DNA of 64,000 bases from Flavisphingomonas formosensis (lineage in GTDB: Bacteria; Pseudomonadota; Alphaproteobacteria; Sphingomonadales; Sphingomonadaceae). The position numbers and the translations under genes were made by a program. The stretch lies in NCBI RefSeq assembly GCF_009755815.1, contig NZ_WRPK01000011.1, forward strand, positions 186,001 through 250,000, read 5' to 3'. Position 1 is the stretch's first letter. Every line of letters begins with the position of its first letter. Below the pieces are notes generated by a model. The model ran no database searches and was not told the DNA's origin. It saw only the letters and a program-made list of their open reading frames with translations. Of the stretch, positions 42,980 through 51,892 are shown one piece after another.

Positions 42980-44422
42980 ATGGCAAAGAAAGCTCAGAAC
43001 GAGGACGGAAAAGTGCCGCTGGGCATCGCCATGGCGGTGTCCTTCGCGTTCTTCATGGAGAATTTCGACGGTACTGTGCTGGCAACGGCGCTGCCGTCCA
43101 TAGCCCGCACCCTCGATACCACGGCGGCGGCGGCGAACCTTGGCATCACCGCCTATTTCCTGAGCCTGGCGATCTTCATTTCGCTGAGCGGCTGGCTGGC
43201 CGACCGTTTCGGCACGCGCACCACCTTTACCGCCGCGATGCTGCTGTTCGCGCTGACCTCGCTGGCCTGCGCGTTCAGCACGTCGCTGGCGGGGTTTGCC
43301 GTCGCGCGCACGGTGCAGGGGATGGCAGGCGCGATGATGGTGCCGGTGGGACGCCTCATCATCCTGCAAAACGCCTCGCGCGCGCAGCTGGTCCGGGCGA
43401 TGTCGCTGGTGACGACGCCGGCGCTGATGGGTTCCGTGCTCGGCCCGCCGATTGGCGGTCTGCTATGTACATACGCCAGCTGGCGGATGATCTTCTTCGT
43501 CAATCTGCCGGTCGCGTTGCTCGGTATCGTCCTGATCCGGCTTTACGTGCCGCAGGTGCGCGAGGCGCCGCGCAAGTTCGACTGGCCGGGCTTTTTCCTG
43601 AGCGCCGGCGCGGTCGGCACGCTGATGCTGGGGCTGCAGTCGGTCGTCGATGCGGCCGCGCTTCCCTGGCTGACGGTAGGCCTGATCACAACGGGCGCGG
43701 TGCTGCTCGGCGCACTGCTGTGGCACGCGCGGCGGCGGGCAGAGGGGCTGATCGACCTGTCGCTGTTCCGCTACGAAACCTTTCGCGCAGTGATCTTCGG
43801 GGGCGGGCTGTTCTTCGTTGCCATCGGCGCGATGCCATATCTGTTGCCGTTGCTGTTGCAGATCGGCCTCGGCGCCTCGGCCTTCGTATCGGGCATGGTG
43901 GTGTTCAGTTCCGCTCTGGGCGGTCTGTTCGTCAAGCGGCTGGCGCCGATCCTGATCCGGCGCTTCGGCTTTCGCACCGTCCTCATCTTCAACGCGCTGG
44001 GCATCGCGTCGGCGATGATCCTGGCTGCGACGATCGTCGGGCGTATCCCCATCGGGTTCATCGCGGTGATCCTGTTCGGCATTGGCCTGCTGCGCTCGCT
44101 ACAATTCTCGGCGCTCAACACGATGGTCTACGCCGATGTCCCGCAGGAACGGTCGAGCCGCGCGACAAGCCTTGCCGATACCCTGAAGCAGCTTTGGCAG
44201 GGCCTTGGCGTCGGCATTGCCGCGGTCGTGCTGCACTTGCTGCAACAGCCGCTCGCCGCCAGCCCGCGGCTGCTGCCGTTCCAGCTGGCGACCGTCGCCA
44301 TGGCGTTGGTCGGTGCCTGCGCCGTGCTGGTGTTCCTGCGGCTGGCGACGGATGCGGGCAGTGCGGTGAGCGGGCATGCCGCGCGCCCCGCACCCGTGGA
44401 ACCGCAACCCCAGCAGGGCTGA
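42980..44422 (+). CDS. MFS transporter, DHA2 (14-helix) family
   Basis: 480 residues with about 14 membrane segments. Motif A is LSGWLADRFGTRTTF; further motifs are VQGMAGAMMVPVGRLIILQN, TTPALMGSVLGPPIGGLLCT and FFVNLPVALLGIVLIRLYV. It is a close relative of the transporter at 30848-32269. It lies 57 bp after otnC in the same direction and may be co-transcribed. Direction of transport and substrate are unknown. Confidence 0.9.
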   Translation: MAKKAQNEDGKVPLGIAMAVSFAFFMENFDGTVLATALPSIARTLDTTAAAANLGITAYFLSLAIFISLSGWLADRFGTRTTFTAAMLLFALTSLACAFSTSLAGFAVARTVQGMAGAMMVPVGRLIILQNASRAQLVRAMSLVTTPALMGSVLGPPIGGLLCTYASWRMIFFVNLPVALLGIVLIRLYVPQVREAPRKFDWPGFFLSAGAVGTLMLGLQSVVDAAALPWLTVGLITTGAVLLGALLWHARRRAEGLIDLSLFRYETFRAVIFGGGLFFVAIGAMPYLLPLLLQIGLGASAFVSGMVVFSSALGGLFVKRLAPILIRRFGFRTVLIFNALGIASAMILAATIVGRIPIGFIAVILFGIGLLRSLQFSALNTMVYADVPQERSSRATSLADTLKQLWQGLGVGIAAVVLHLLQQPLAASPRLLPFQLATVAMALVGACAVLVFLRLATDAGSAVSGHAARPAPVEPQPQQG

Positions 44423-44488
44423 TTTGAAAGTGGGCGTCATCACTCCTCCTCCCCCCGGCGTCCCGACCCAGTGAAAGGCCACCAGCGC

Positions 44489-45757
44489 ATGGCTGCGATT
44501 GACATCGAACTTCCCCAGGCCGAACCAGCCGAAAGCGCCGGGCGCAGCTTCCATCCCTGGACGGTGGTGCTCGGATCGGCGCTGGCGCTGGCCTTCGGGG
44601 CGGTGCCGATCCTGCAATACACCTCGGGCCTGTTCATGGCGCCGTTGCAGAAGGAGTTCGGCTGGAACCGGGTGGAACTATCGCTCGGCATCTCCTCGGT
44701 CCAGCTCATCAGCATGGTCTCTGTGTTCTTCGTCGGCTGGGCGATGGACCGATGGGGCATCAAGCGCGTGATCGCACCGCTGATCGCGCTGTTCGCGACC
44801 AATGTCGCGCTGATGGCGACGATGAATTCTCTGGCGATGTACGTGACGCTTTACGCGCTGTTCGGGGTGACTTCGACCGGGCTCAATCCCGTCGGCTTCA
44901 TGAAGAGCATTTCCGCCTACGTGCACGAGCGGCGCGGGCTGGCGATGGGGGTGGCGCTGTCGGGCACCGCGCTCGGCGCCGCGATCGTGCCCCGGTTCGC
45001 GGAGTACATGATCGCCGCGCACGGCTGGCGCCATGCCTACCTCGCACTCGCCCTGCTGCCTGCTCTGGTGGCGCTGCCGAGCGTGCTGATCTTCCTGCGC
45101 GAGCCCGAGGGCTCCCGGTCCCGCGTCCGCGACGGCCGGCGGGCGAAGCGCGAGCCGCTCGACGAGCTGCCCGGGCTGACGATGGGAGAGGCGCTGGTGA
45201 CGCGCAGCTTCTGGCTGCTTGCGCTGGCCATCTTCCTCGTCTCGGCGGTGCTCAACGGCACGATCGCCCATGCGGTGCCGTTCCTTGTCGACCATGGCTA
45301 CAGCGCGGCAGCGGCGGCTTCGGTGCTCTCGGGCGTGGGACTGGCGAGCGTGGCCGGGCGGATCTGCTCGGGCACCCTGTTCGACCGCTTCTTTGCTCCG
45401 CACGTCGCGGTCGCCTTCTTCCTGCTTTGCATCGCCGGGCTGTTCCTGCTCGCCAACCTCAAGTCCGCGGAGATAGCGATGATCTGCGTCGGCCTCACCC
45501 TGGGCTTCGAGCTCGACATGGTCGGCTACCTCGTCCCGCGCTATTTCGGCCTGAGGAAATTCGGCCAGATCTACGGCCTGCTGTTCGGCGCGCTGAATGC
45601 CGGCGGCGCCGTCGGCCCGCTGGCGATGGGCGCGGCCTACACGCTCTGGGGGTCGTACGAATTCGCTTTCGTCAGCTTCGGGCTGATGCTGCTGGTAGCC
45701 TGTGCGATGGTGATCGGCCTGCCCGCCTATCCTTACGGCATCCTGCGGAGGCATTGA
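44489..45757 (+). CDS. MFS transporter, monocarboxylate/oxalate-formate-like
   Basis: 422 residues with 12 predicted helices. FGAVPILQYTSGLFMAPLQK and the Trp in EFGWNRVELSLGIS are typical of bacterial MCT/OFA-type permeases. Motif A is VGWAMDRWGIKRVIAP, and FGLRKFGQIYGLLFGALNAG lies in helix 11. These often import organic acids. The start ATG 44489 has AAAGG 10 bp upstream; a GTG at 44471 is an alternative. It is a likely inner-membrane importer for the island's carboxylic acid substrate, working with the TonB receptor. Confidence 0.9.
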   Translation: MAAIDIELPQAEPAESAGRSFHPWTVVLGSALALAFGAVPILQYTSGLFMAPLQKEFGWNRVELSLGISSVQLISMVSVFFVGWAMDRWGIKRVIAPLIALFATNVALMATMNSLAMYVTLYALFGVTSTGLNPVGFMKSISAYVHERRGLAMGVALSGTALGAAIVPRFAEYMIAAHGWRHAYLALALLPALVALPSVLIFLREPEGSRSRVRDGRRAKREPLDELPGLTMGEALVTRSFWLLALAIFLVSAVLNGTIAHAVPFLVDHGYSAAAAASVLSGVGLASVAGRICSGTLFDRFFAPHVAVAFFLLCIAGLFLLANLKSAEIAMICVGLTLGFELDMVGYLVPRYFGLRKFGQIYGLLFGALNAGGAVGPLAMGAAYTLWGSYEFAFVSFGLMLLVACAMVIGLPAYPYGILRRH

Positions 45758-45769
45758 GGCGGGACGGTC

Positions 45770-45955
45770 TCACCCGGCAAGCAGCGTGCCGTCGATCCCG
45801 GTGATGGAGCGAACCCCGGTGAGCGTCATCGCCACGCGCATCTCGCTGGCGATGAGTTCGAGCAGCCTCGCCACAGACGCCAGCGCGAGGACATAGGCGC
45901 GGCCGAGCAGCACCGCATCGGTGCCAAGCGCCAGCATGCGCACCATATGTGGACG
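45770..45955 (-). pseudogene. FMN-dependent alpha-hydroxyacid dehydrogenase, C-terminal remnant
   Basis: About 60 codons remain, reading [40 protein letters not shown] and [13 protein letters not shown] before the stop at 45770-45772. GTDAVLLGR and ALTGVRSI mark the C-terminus of the lactate dehydrogenase/glycolate oxidase/mandelate dehydrogenase family. The remaining ~300 codons are absent; sequence upstream on this strand (beyond about 45960) is unrelated. It converges with the MFS gene 12 bp away and marks the right end of the island. Confidence 0.8.
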
Positions 45956-46200
45956 ACCCTGCGGTAGAAGGGGTGTCTTCAGCGCGATCTAATCTGCGGA
46001 TGTTCATTTCATCCGAAGTGGGCTTTCGCATTGTAGCTGGGCGTTTTCGATTGGGAGGGCGTCGCCCGCGTAAGCATGGAGGAATGCGGAGCAGATAGGT
46101 TCTGCGCGGGAACGTGCGGACGGCACCGGCGGTCCGTCGAGCGACACAATATAGGCAAGAGACATCCTCTTGCTCGCCGAGCGCGGCCCCGCCTGAGCAG
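45956..46200. other. Junction region without a recognisable gene
   Basis: About 245 bp between the truncated hydroxyacid dehydrogenase and the SDR gene. I see no gene, tRNA fragment or copy of the tRNA-Leu 3' end here. It likely contains the recombination scar at the right end of the island. Confidence 0.5.
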
Positions 46201-46983
46201 CTAAGCGGTCGGAACGGTCCCGCCGTCGATGACATATTCGGTGCCGGTGATTGCCGCAGCGCGCGGGGACACGAGGAACGCCATGAGGTCGCCGATTTCG
46301 TGCGGTTTTACCGGGCGGCCGAGCGGAATGCCGCCAAGCGAATCCATGATGATCTTTTTGCCACCCTCATAATCGGTCCCTGCGTCGTCGGCGAGGCGCT
46401 GAGCCAGTGCCACCGCCGCGTCGGTCTCGATCCACCCGGGTGACACGCGCACGACGCGGACGCCCTTGGGCGTCACTTCCTTCGACAGGCTCTTGCTATA
46501 GGTCGAAAGCGCGGCCTTAGCCGCGGCATAGGCTGTGGTCGATTCAGGGAGCGGGAGCTCGTGCTGGATCGACGTCACATGGACGATGACGCCCGAGCCC
46601 TGCGCGATCATCGACGGCAGCAGCGCGCGGTCGAGCCGGACCGCCGGCATGAGGTTATGGTTCAGTTCCTTGAACCACTCCGCATCGCTCAGTGCCGCGA
46701 AGCCTCCCGGTGGCGCGCTCGATCCGCCGAGCATGTTGACGAGGATGTCGACTCCGCCGAGCCGGTCAAGGGCAGTGGCGGCGAGCGCAGCACACCCTTC
46801 CGCGGTCATGAGATCGGCCGCGACATATTCCAGACGCTCCGCGGCTTCCGCGGGGACCGATCTGGCAGCAGCGACGACCCGCACGCCTGCTTCCAGAAAT
46901 GCCTCGACCACCGCCGCACCGGCGCCCTTGGTGCCACCGGTGACCAGCGCGCGCTTGCCTTCCAGCCCGAGATCGAAGCTCAT
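46201..46983 (-). CDS. SDR-family oxidoreductase
   Basis: 260 residues. The cofactor motif [16 protein letters not shown] is at residues 11-26. NMLGGSS replaces NNAG, the catalytic Ser is in VTSIQHELP and the YxxxK pair is in [11 protein letters not shown]. The C-terminus is [14 protein letters not shown]. It is a functional classical SDR by motif. Its ATG overlaps the SnoaL-like gene stop by 4 bp, and that pair is divergent from an HxlR regulator. This layout suggests a small detoxification operon for a reactive carbonyl or quinone. Confidence 0.92.
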   Translation of the reverse strand: MSFDLGLEGKRALVTGGTKGAGAAVVEAFLEAGVRVVAAARSVPAEAAERLEYVAADLMTAEGCAALAATALDRLGGVDILVNMLGGSSAPPGGFAALSDAEWFKELNHNLMPAVRLDRALLPSMIAQGSGVIVHVTSIQHELPLPESTTAYAAAKAALSTYSKSLSKEVTPKGVRVVRVSPGWIETDAAVALAQRLADDAGTDYEGGKKIIMDSLGGIPLGRPVKPHEIGDLMAFLVSPRAAAITGTEYVIDGGTVPTA

Positions 46984-47306
46984 GGCACGATCTCCAGCCG
47001 TGCGATCGCGCCATCGACGACGGTGAAGGCATAACGCAGGTCCGCGGGACTTCCCGGGAAATTGCCGACCAAGTGCGCAGTGACGGTCGTGCTATCCCCG
47101 GCATTCTCGATCGCGATCGGCTCACTCGTATATCGGTACTTCGCCGCTGTCTCGGACTGCCAACGGGCGATCGCATAACGGCCTCCATAGGTCCGCCGTT
47201 CGTCGACGACGACGGCATCGGCCGTAAAGCAGTCGGCGACGGCAGTGCCGTTGCCCGCATCGACGGCGAAACAGGCGGCTATCGGCTTCGGTAGGACAGG
47301 GGGCAT
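46980..47306 (-). CDS. SnoaL/NTF2-like fold protein
   Basis: 108 residues resembling the SnoaL-like polyketide-cyclase or NTF2 fold: [40 protein letters not shown] and a C-terminal beta segment [17 protein letters not shown]. Members bind small hydrophobic ligands or have varied enzymatic roles. It is the first gene of an operon with the SDR, under likely HxlR control. Confidence 0.82.
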   Translation of the reverse strand: MPPVLPKPIAACFAVDAGNGTAVADCFTADAVVVDERRTYGGRYAIARWQSETAAKYRYTSEPIAIENAGDSTTVTAHLVGNFPGSPADLRYAFTVVDGAIARLEIVP

Positions 47307-47360
47307 TTTGGTTCTCCGCTTGTAGCGAGTGGACAGATTGCCCGTCGCCGGCTTATGAAC

Positions 47361-47387
47361 AAGTACTGACGAAAAAGTTGGGTACTT
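47361..47387. promoter_or_regulatory. Candidate HxlR operator
   Basis: AAGTAC (47361-47366) and GTACTT (47382-47387) form an inverted repeat with a 15-bp spacer, in the 91-bp gap between the divergent SnoaL-like and HxlR genes. ACTTACTT follows the right arm. HxlR-type sites often contain ACTTAC-like halves. Binding is inferred. Confidence 0.55.
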
Positions 47388-47397
47388 ACTTAAAGGT

Positions 47398-47763
47398 ATG
47401 GCTCACGATTACACGCGCGAGACCGCAGCCGAGGGTGTCGAGAAGGCGCTCAAGCTGCTCGAAGGCCGATGGAAGCTGGTGATCCTCTTCCATCTCTTCG
47501 GCGGCCGCGTGCTCCGCTTTTCCGAGCTCGAACGCGCGATTCCCGCGGTGTCGCAGAAGATGCTGATCCAGCAGCTCAGGCAGCTGGAACAGGATGGCAT
47601 CGTGCGGCGGACGATCTTCCACCAAGTGCCGCCCAAGGTGGAATATAGCCTGACCGACTGGGGCCAGGCGCTGTGTCCCGCGCTGGACGCACTGCTGACC
47701 TGGGCGGCCGATCGCGAGGCACCAATGAAGGCGGAAGCGCCCGTATCATCGCCGGACGCCTGA
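47398..47763 (+). CDS. HxlR-family transcriptional regulator
   Basis: 121 residues with the MarR-like winged helix of HxlR proteins: LLEGRWKLVILFHLFGGRVL, RFSELERAIPAVSQKMLIQQ and LRQLEQDGIVRRTIFHQVPP, then KVEYSLTDWGQAL. The N-terminal cysteine that many HxlR redox sensors carry is absent; the only cysteine is Cys92 near the dimer helix (ALCPALDALL). It is divergent from the SnoaL/SDR operon, its probable target. It overlaps the convergent hydrolase gene by 18 bp. Confidence 0.92.
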   Translation: MAHDYTRETAAEGVEKALKLLEGRWKLVILFHLFGGRVLRFSELERAIPAVSQKMLIQQLRQLEQDGIVRRTIFHQVPPKVEYSLTDWGQALCPALDALLTWAADREAPMKAEAPVSSPDA

Positions 47764-48528
47764 CGCCCGGATGATCAGGTCGGCGATCTCGCGAGGCCTG
47801 CTGACCATAGATAGATGGCCGGCGGCGAGTTCGACCGTCGTGGCATGCATGCGCCTTGCCAGGAAGCTCTCGAACTCGGGCGCGATGGTCCGGTCGTCGC
47901 GAGATACGGCATAATAGCTCGGCTTGGTCGACCAGGCGGTCGCCGTGGTCTGCTCGCCGAACAGGCTGGCGGCCGTAGCGCCCTGCTCGGCGAACAGCAC
48001 CATGGCCTCGCGCTTCGGCACACCGTTGGCAAAGTCATCGAGGAAGGCTGACTGCGACAAGGTGGTGAATCCGGCTGTGGTGACGATGCCGGCGCGCGCG
48101 GGAGTATTGGGAAAGCGCTGCTGCAGCGCGAGGAAGTCCTCACCGGCCGCAGGCGCGCGCGCGGCGACATACACCAGAGCGCTCACCTTCGGATCGTCGC
48201 CCACGTCGCTTACCACGGTACCGCTCCACGAATGACCGACCAGCACGGTCGGTCCGTCCTGCGCCGCCAGGGCGCGACGAACGTCGGCGTCCGCCTGCTC
48301 GAGCGAGGTGAGCGAATTCTGTACCGATGTGACGTGCAGGCCGGCAGCCTGGAGCAGCGGGATCACCTTGCTCCAGCTCGAGCCATCGGCCCATGCGCCA
48401 TGGACCAGCACGACATTGCGCGCGACGGCGGTGGCCGTCCCCTGTACCGGCGCGGGCGCCGGTTGCGCGATCAGGGGCGTGGAACCTGCCGACAGCGCCA
48501 GCGCCGCGGCCGAAAATATTGCACGCAT
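47746..48528 (-). CDS. Exported alpha/beta hydrolase
   Basis: 260 residues with an N-terminal signal peptide (MRAIFSAAALALSAGSTPLI, cleavage near AQPAPAP). The fold starts at VVLVHGAWADGSSW (oxyanion HG), the nucleophile is the Ser in LVGHSWSGTVVSD, and the C-terminal histidine is in ELAAGHLSMVSRP. It resembles the salicylate-esterase or EstC-like group of alpha/beta hydrolases. It is monocistronic or co-transcribed with the chloroperoxidase-like gene 53 bp upstream. Confidence 0.88.
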   Translation of the reverse strand: MRAIFSAAALALSAGSTPLIAQPAPAPVQGTATAVARNVVLVHGAWADGSSWSKVIPLLQAAGLHVTSVQNSLTSLEQADADVRRALAAQDGPTVLVGHSWSGTVVSDVGDDPKVSALVYVAARAPAAGEDFLALQQRFPNTPARAGIVTTAGFTTLSQSAFLDDFANGVPKREAMVLFAEQGATAASLFGEQTTATAWSTKPSYYAVSRDDRTIAPEFESFLARRMHATTVELAAGHLSMVSRPREIADLIIRASGVRR

Positions 48529-48581
48529 CGAATTTCTCCGCGGTTGCGGGCGGGGGTGCTTGCCGCCGCCTCATGGAGAGC

Positions 48582-49418
48582 TCAGGCTCTGACGAAGGCG
48601 AGCAGATCCGGGTTGATGACATCGGCATGGGTGGTGAGCATGCCGTGCGGATAGCCGGGATAGATTTTGAGCGTGCCGTTCTTCAGCAGCTCGATCTGCT
48701 TCAGCGCCGCATCCCGGTAGGGCACGACCTGGTCGTCGTCGCCCTGCATCACCAGCGTCGGCACGATGATGGCATTGAGATCGGCCGTCTGATCGGTTTC
48801 CGAAAAGGCCCTGATGCCTTCGTAATGCGCGAGGGCGCTTCCCATCATGCCCTGGCGCCACCAGTTTCGGATGACGGCCTCGGAAACGGCCGCACCCGGG
48901 CGGTTGAACCCGTAGAAGGGGCCAGACGCCACGGCCTGGAAGAATTCTGCGCGATTGGCGGCGAGCGCGCTGCGGAAACCATCGAACACTTCGATCGGCG
49001 TTCCGTCCGGGTTGGCGTCGGTCTTCAGCATCAGTGGCGGGACCGCGCTGACCAGCACTGCCTTGGCGACGCGGCCCTGCGGCTGGCCATATTGCGCGAC
49101 GTAGCGCGCGACTTCGCCGCCACCGGTCGAATGGCCGATATGCACGGCGTTGCGAAGGTCGAGATGCTCGGCGACGGCCGATGCGTCCGCGGCATAATGG
49201 TCCATGTCGTGGCCGATGTCGGTCTGCGACGAGCGACCGTGCCCGCGTCGGTCATGCGCAACGACACGGTGGCCGTTGGCGAGGAAGAACAGCATTTGCG
49301 CATCCCAGTCGTCGGACGAAAGCGGCCAGCCGTGATGGAACACGATCGGCTGGGCGTCCTTGGGACCCCAGTCCTTGTAATAGATTTCGGTGCCGTCCGA
49401 TGTGGTGAGATAGGTCAT
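48582..49418 (-). CDS. Alpha/beta hydrolase, non-heme chloroperoxidase/perhydrolase type
   Basis: 278 residues with no signal peptide. FHHGWPLSSDDW, RGHGRSSQ, the nucleophile in HIGHSTGGGEVARYVA, the acid in MQGDDDQVVP and the His in YPGYPHGMLTTH match cofactor-free haloperoxidases and perhydrolases. The start at 49418 has a near-perfect GGAGGATATC leader. Activity may be esterase or perhydrolase; the name reflects family only. Confidence 0.92.
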   Translation of the reverse strand: MTYLTTSDGTEIYYKDWGPKDAQPIVFHHGWPLSSDDWDAQMLFFLANGHRVVAHDRRGHGRSSQTDIGHDMDHYAADASAVAEHLDLRNAVHIGHSTGGGEVARYVAQYGQPQGRVAKAVLVSAVPPLMLKTDANPDGTPIEVFDGFRSALAANRAEFFQAVASGPFYGFNRPGAAVSEAVIRNWWRQGMMGSALAHYEGIRAFSETDQTADLNAIIVPTLVMQGDDDQVVPYRDAALKQIELLKNGTLKIYPGYPHGMLTTHADVINPDLLAFVRA

Positions 49419-49657
49419 GATATCCTCCGATGTCCGGTGCGACGATGCAATTCGTCCCTGGCCCGGAACATCGACCCGGTGATCGATCGGCGATATCATA
49501 CGCAGGTTTCGGGTGCCTGCGCTGGGCCTTATACTTGGATAGTAGAGTTGTGCCGGCGGTGGCTTAGCCGGGTTGCACCGAATTCGCTGTTGCCGGGCTG
49601 GCAATCGTCGTTCAGCTTGGCGGCGTCGACTTGCGACCCGGAGGTTTGCGGAAATAC

Positions 49658-51172
49658 ATGCGCGGCGATTTCGCGGCCATAGCTCCGACACGGCGCCTGC
49701 ACGGCCTCCCGGCGCTGCTGCTTGCTCTGGCGATACTGGCGCTCGACGTCCTCAGCCCGCTCCAGGGCGCCGTAGCGGTTCTTTACACGATCGTCGTGCT
49801 TGTCGCCTCGCGCAGTCGGGACCGAGCGCTGACGGTCGCCGCTGCCCTTTTCGGCGCAGCACTGGCGATATTGGGGTATGTCGTCAGCCATTTGCACGAG
49901 CCGCTGGGGTCGCCCGCGATGCGGCTCGGCGTCAGCCTTGTCGCGATCGCGATCACGGCGGCGCTCAGTCTGCGCAACTTCGGCGCACTCGAACGTCAGC
50001 GCCAAGCCGACCAACGCTATCGAACCCTTTTCGAATCCGCGGGCTTTCCGATGTGGGAAGCCGATTGGTCGGCAATTCATGAACGGCTGCAGCAGGAACA
50101 TGACCCGCAGCAGCTCGTCGAATTCGCCTCGCGCCATGCGGTGGTCCGTGACCTCAACGATGCGGCGGCGGACCTGTTCGGCGTATCGAGCCGGAATGCG
50201 TTGATCGGCGGCACGATCTATGACCATCGCACGCCCGCGTCGCAGAGAACGTTGGGCAACATCATCCGCGGGCTGCGCGAAGGCCAAACTACGATCCGCG
50301 AGGAGACCCAGTTCCGCAATCGCGGCGGCGCGCTGGTCGACGTCATCCTGCGCGTCACGCTGCCTCCGGATCACGACGGTTGGAAGCGGGTGCTGGTGAT
50401 GGCGCTCGACGTGACCCAGCGCAACCTGACGCAGGTGCGGCTCGACCAGGCGCAGGCCGAGCTCGCCCATGTCTCGCGCGTGAACCTGCTGGGACAGCTG
50501 TCGGCCTCGATCGCCCATGAGATCAACCAGCCGCTTTCGGCGATCATCACCTATGCCAATTCGGGCAAGCGCTGGCTGTCGCGCGAGGCGCCCGGCGCGA
50601 TCGAAGTGGCGGACTGCCTCGACCATATCGGTACCAACGGCAAGCGCGCCGCCGACGTGATCGCGCGCATTCGCGACATGAGCCGCAAAGCCGAGCCGCG
50701 CTATGAACGCTTTGCGCTGGCACCGCTGATCGACGAGACCGTCGCGCTGCTTAGGCGCGATCTGCAGTCGCATGAGGTCGGGATCGTGATCTCGGCCGAG
50801 CCGGGTGCACGCTTCGTCCAGGGTGACCGGGTCCAGATCCAGCAGGTGCTGATGAACCTCATGCTCAATGCCGACCAGTCGATGGCGGCGGCTTCGTCAG
50901 GTGGGCGCGAACTGCGGCTGTCGTCCACATGTCACGGCGAGAATGTGGTGATCGAGATTCGCGACACCGGCCCCGGCATTGCCGGCGACCCCGAAGCGCT
51001 GTTCGCGTCTTTCTTCACCACCAAGGCCGAGGGCATGGGCATGGGATTGTCGATCTGCCGCGCGATCGTCGAACGGCATGGCGGTCGGCTGACGGCGGAG
51101 AACCATGTCGATGGCGGTGCCGTCTTCCGGTTCGGATTGCCGGTCGGTACGAACGAAGGGGATCGAGTATGA
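49658..51172 (+). CDS. Membrane-bound PAS sensor histidine kinase, FixL/TodS-like
   Basis: 504 residues. Three to four membrane helices occupy residues ~15-105. They are followed by a short linker, a PAS domain (about 125-265, starting YRTLFESAGFPMWEADWS), and a HisKA domain with H-box SIAHEINQPLSAIITYAN. The HATPase domain has the N-box QQVLMNLMLNADQSM and G-boxes in IRDTGPGIAG and GMGMGLSICRAIVERHGG. A GGAGG lies 13 bp before ATG 49658. It overlaps its response regulator by 4 bp. The signal is unknown. Confidence 0.92.
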   Translation: MRGDFAAIAPTRRLHGLPALLLALAILALDVLSPLQGAVAVLYTIVVLVASRSRDRALTVAAALFGAALAILGYVVSHLHEPLGSPAMRLGVSLVAIAITAALSLRNFGALERQRQADQRYRTLFESAGFPMWEADWSAIHERLQQEHDPQQLVEFASRHAVVRDLNDAAADLFGVSSRNALIGGTIYDHRTPASQRTLGNIIRGLREGQTTIREETQFRNRGGALVDVILRVTLPPDHDGWKRVLVMALDVTQRNLTQVRLDQAQAELAHVSRVNLLGQLSASIAHEINQPLSAIITYANSGKRWLSREAPGAIEVADCLDHIGTNGKRAADVIARIRDMSRKAEPRYERFALAPLIDETVALLRRDLQSHEVGIVISAEPGARFVQGDRVQIQQVLMNLMLNADQSMAAASSGGRELRLSSTCHGENVVIEIRDTGPGIAGDPEALFASFFTTKAEGMGMGLSICRAIVERHGGRLTAENHVDGGAVFRFGLPVGTNEGDRV

Positions 51173-51816
51173 CGAGCGAAGAGCCCGCCGGATGCGTGTG
51201 CATCATCGACGACGATGCCGAGTTGCGCTCGGCGCTTGGCAGCCTGTTCCGCTCGAGCGGTCTCGACGTGGCCCTGTACGAAGGGACGGAGGCATTTCTG
51301 GCGGCGGGCGTTCCGTCCACTGCCTGCTGCCTGGTGCTCGACATCCGGCTCGGCGGAGAAAACGGCCTGGATTTTCAGGAGCGCCTGGTCTCCCAGGGCA
51401 TCGGCATCCCGGTGGTGCTGATGACCGGGCACGGCGATATTCCCATGACGGTGCGCGGCATGCGCGCCGGCGCAGTCGACTTCCTCCCCAAGCCGTTCGG
51501 TGACGAGCAGATGCTGGCTGCGGTGGCAGCGGCAATCGAGCGTGATCGCACCAACCGGGCAGCGGCCGCCGGCACCGCAGAACTTCGCAACTGCTATCAG
51601 AGTCTCACGCCGCGCGAGCGCGAGGTGATGGCGCTGGTCGTTACCGGCCTGATGAACAAGCAGGTTGCCGGCCGGATGGGCTTGTCCGAAATCACTGTTA
51701 AAATCCATCGCGGCAATGTGATGCGGAAAATGGAGGCGCAATCGCTCGCCGATCTGGTGCGCATGGCCGAACAGCTCGGCGTTCGCGACGCCAGCATCCA
51801 CCGCTTTAGCACCTGA
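51169..51816 (+). CDS. FixJ/NarL-type response regulator (receiver plus LuxR HTH)
   Basis: 215 residues. The receiver has acidic pocket CIIDDDAELR, phospho-acceptor Asp in CLVLDIRLGGENGLD, Thr/Lys in VVLMTGHGD and DFLPKPFGD. A LuxR-type helix-turn-helix at the C-terminus reads LTPREREVMALVVTGLMNKQ and SEITVKIHRGNVMRKMEAQS. It is coupled translationally to the kinase above and presumably activates neighbouring promoters, such as that of the porin gene. Confidence 0.94.
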   Translation: MTSEEPAGCVCIIDDDAELRSALGSLFRSSGLDVALYEGTEAFLAAGVPSTACCLVLDIRLGGENGLDFQERLVSQGIGIPVVLMTGHGDIPMTVRGMRAGAVDFLPKPFGDEQMLAAVAAAIERDRTNRAAAAGTAELRNCYQSLTPREREVMALVVTGLMNKQVAGRMGLSEITVKIHRGNVMRKMEAQSLADLVRMAEQLGVRDASIHRFST

Positions 51817-51892
51817 GTATGATGGCGCCGGCCGGCGCGCCGGACCATCTCCTGTTTTCGAGCAGCAAAGCGCTGCATCAGTCGGAGTGCCC

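Noticed and set aside
45956-46200. Search for a second copy of the tRNA-Leu 3' end as the right attachment site of the island
   Set aside because: No stretch resembling the tRNA 3' end was seen here by eye; the right boundary is inferred only from the truncated gene.
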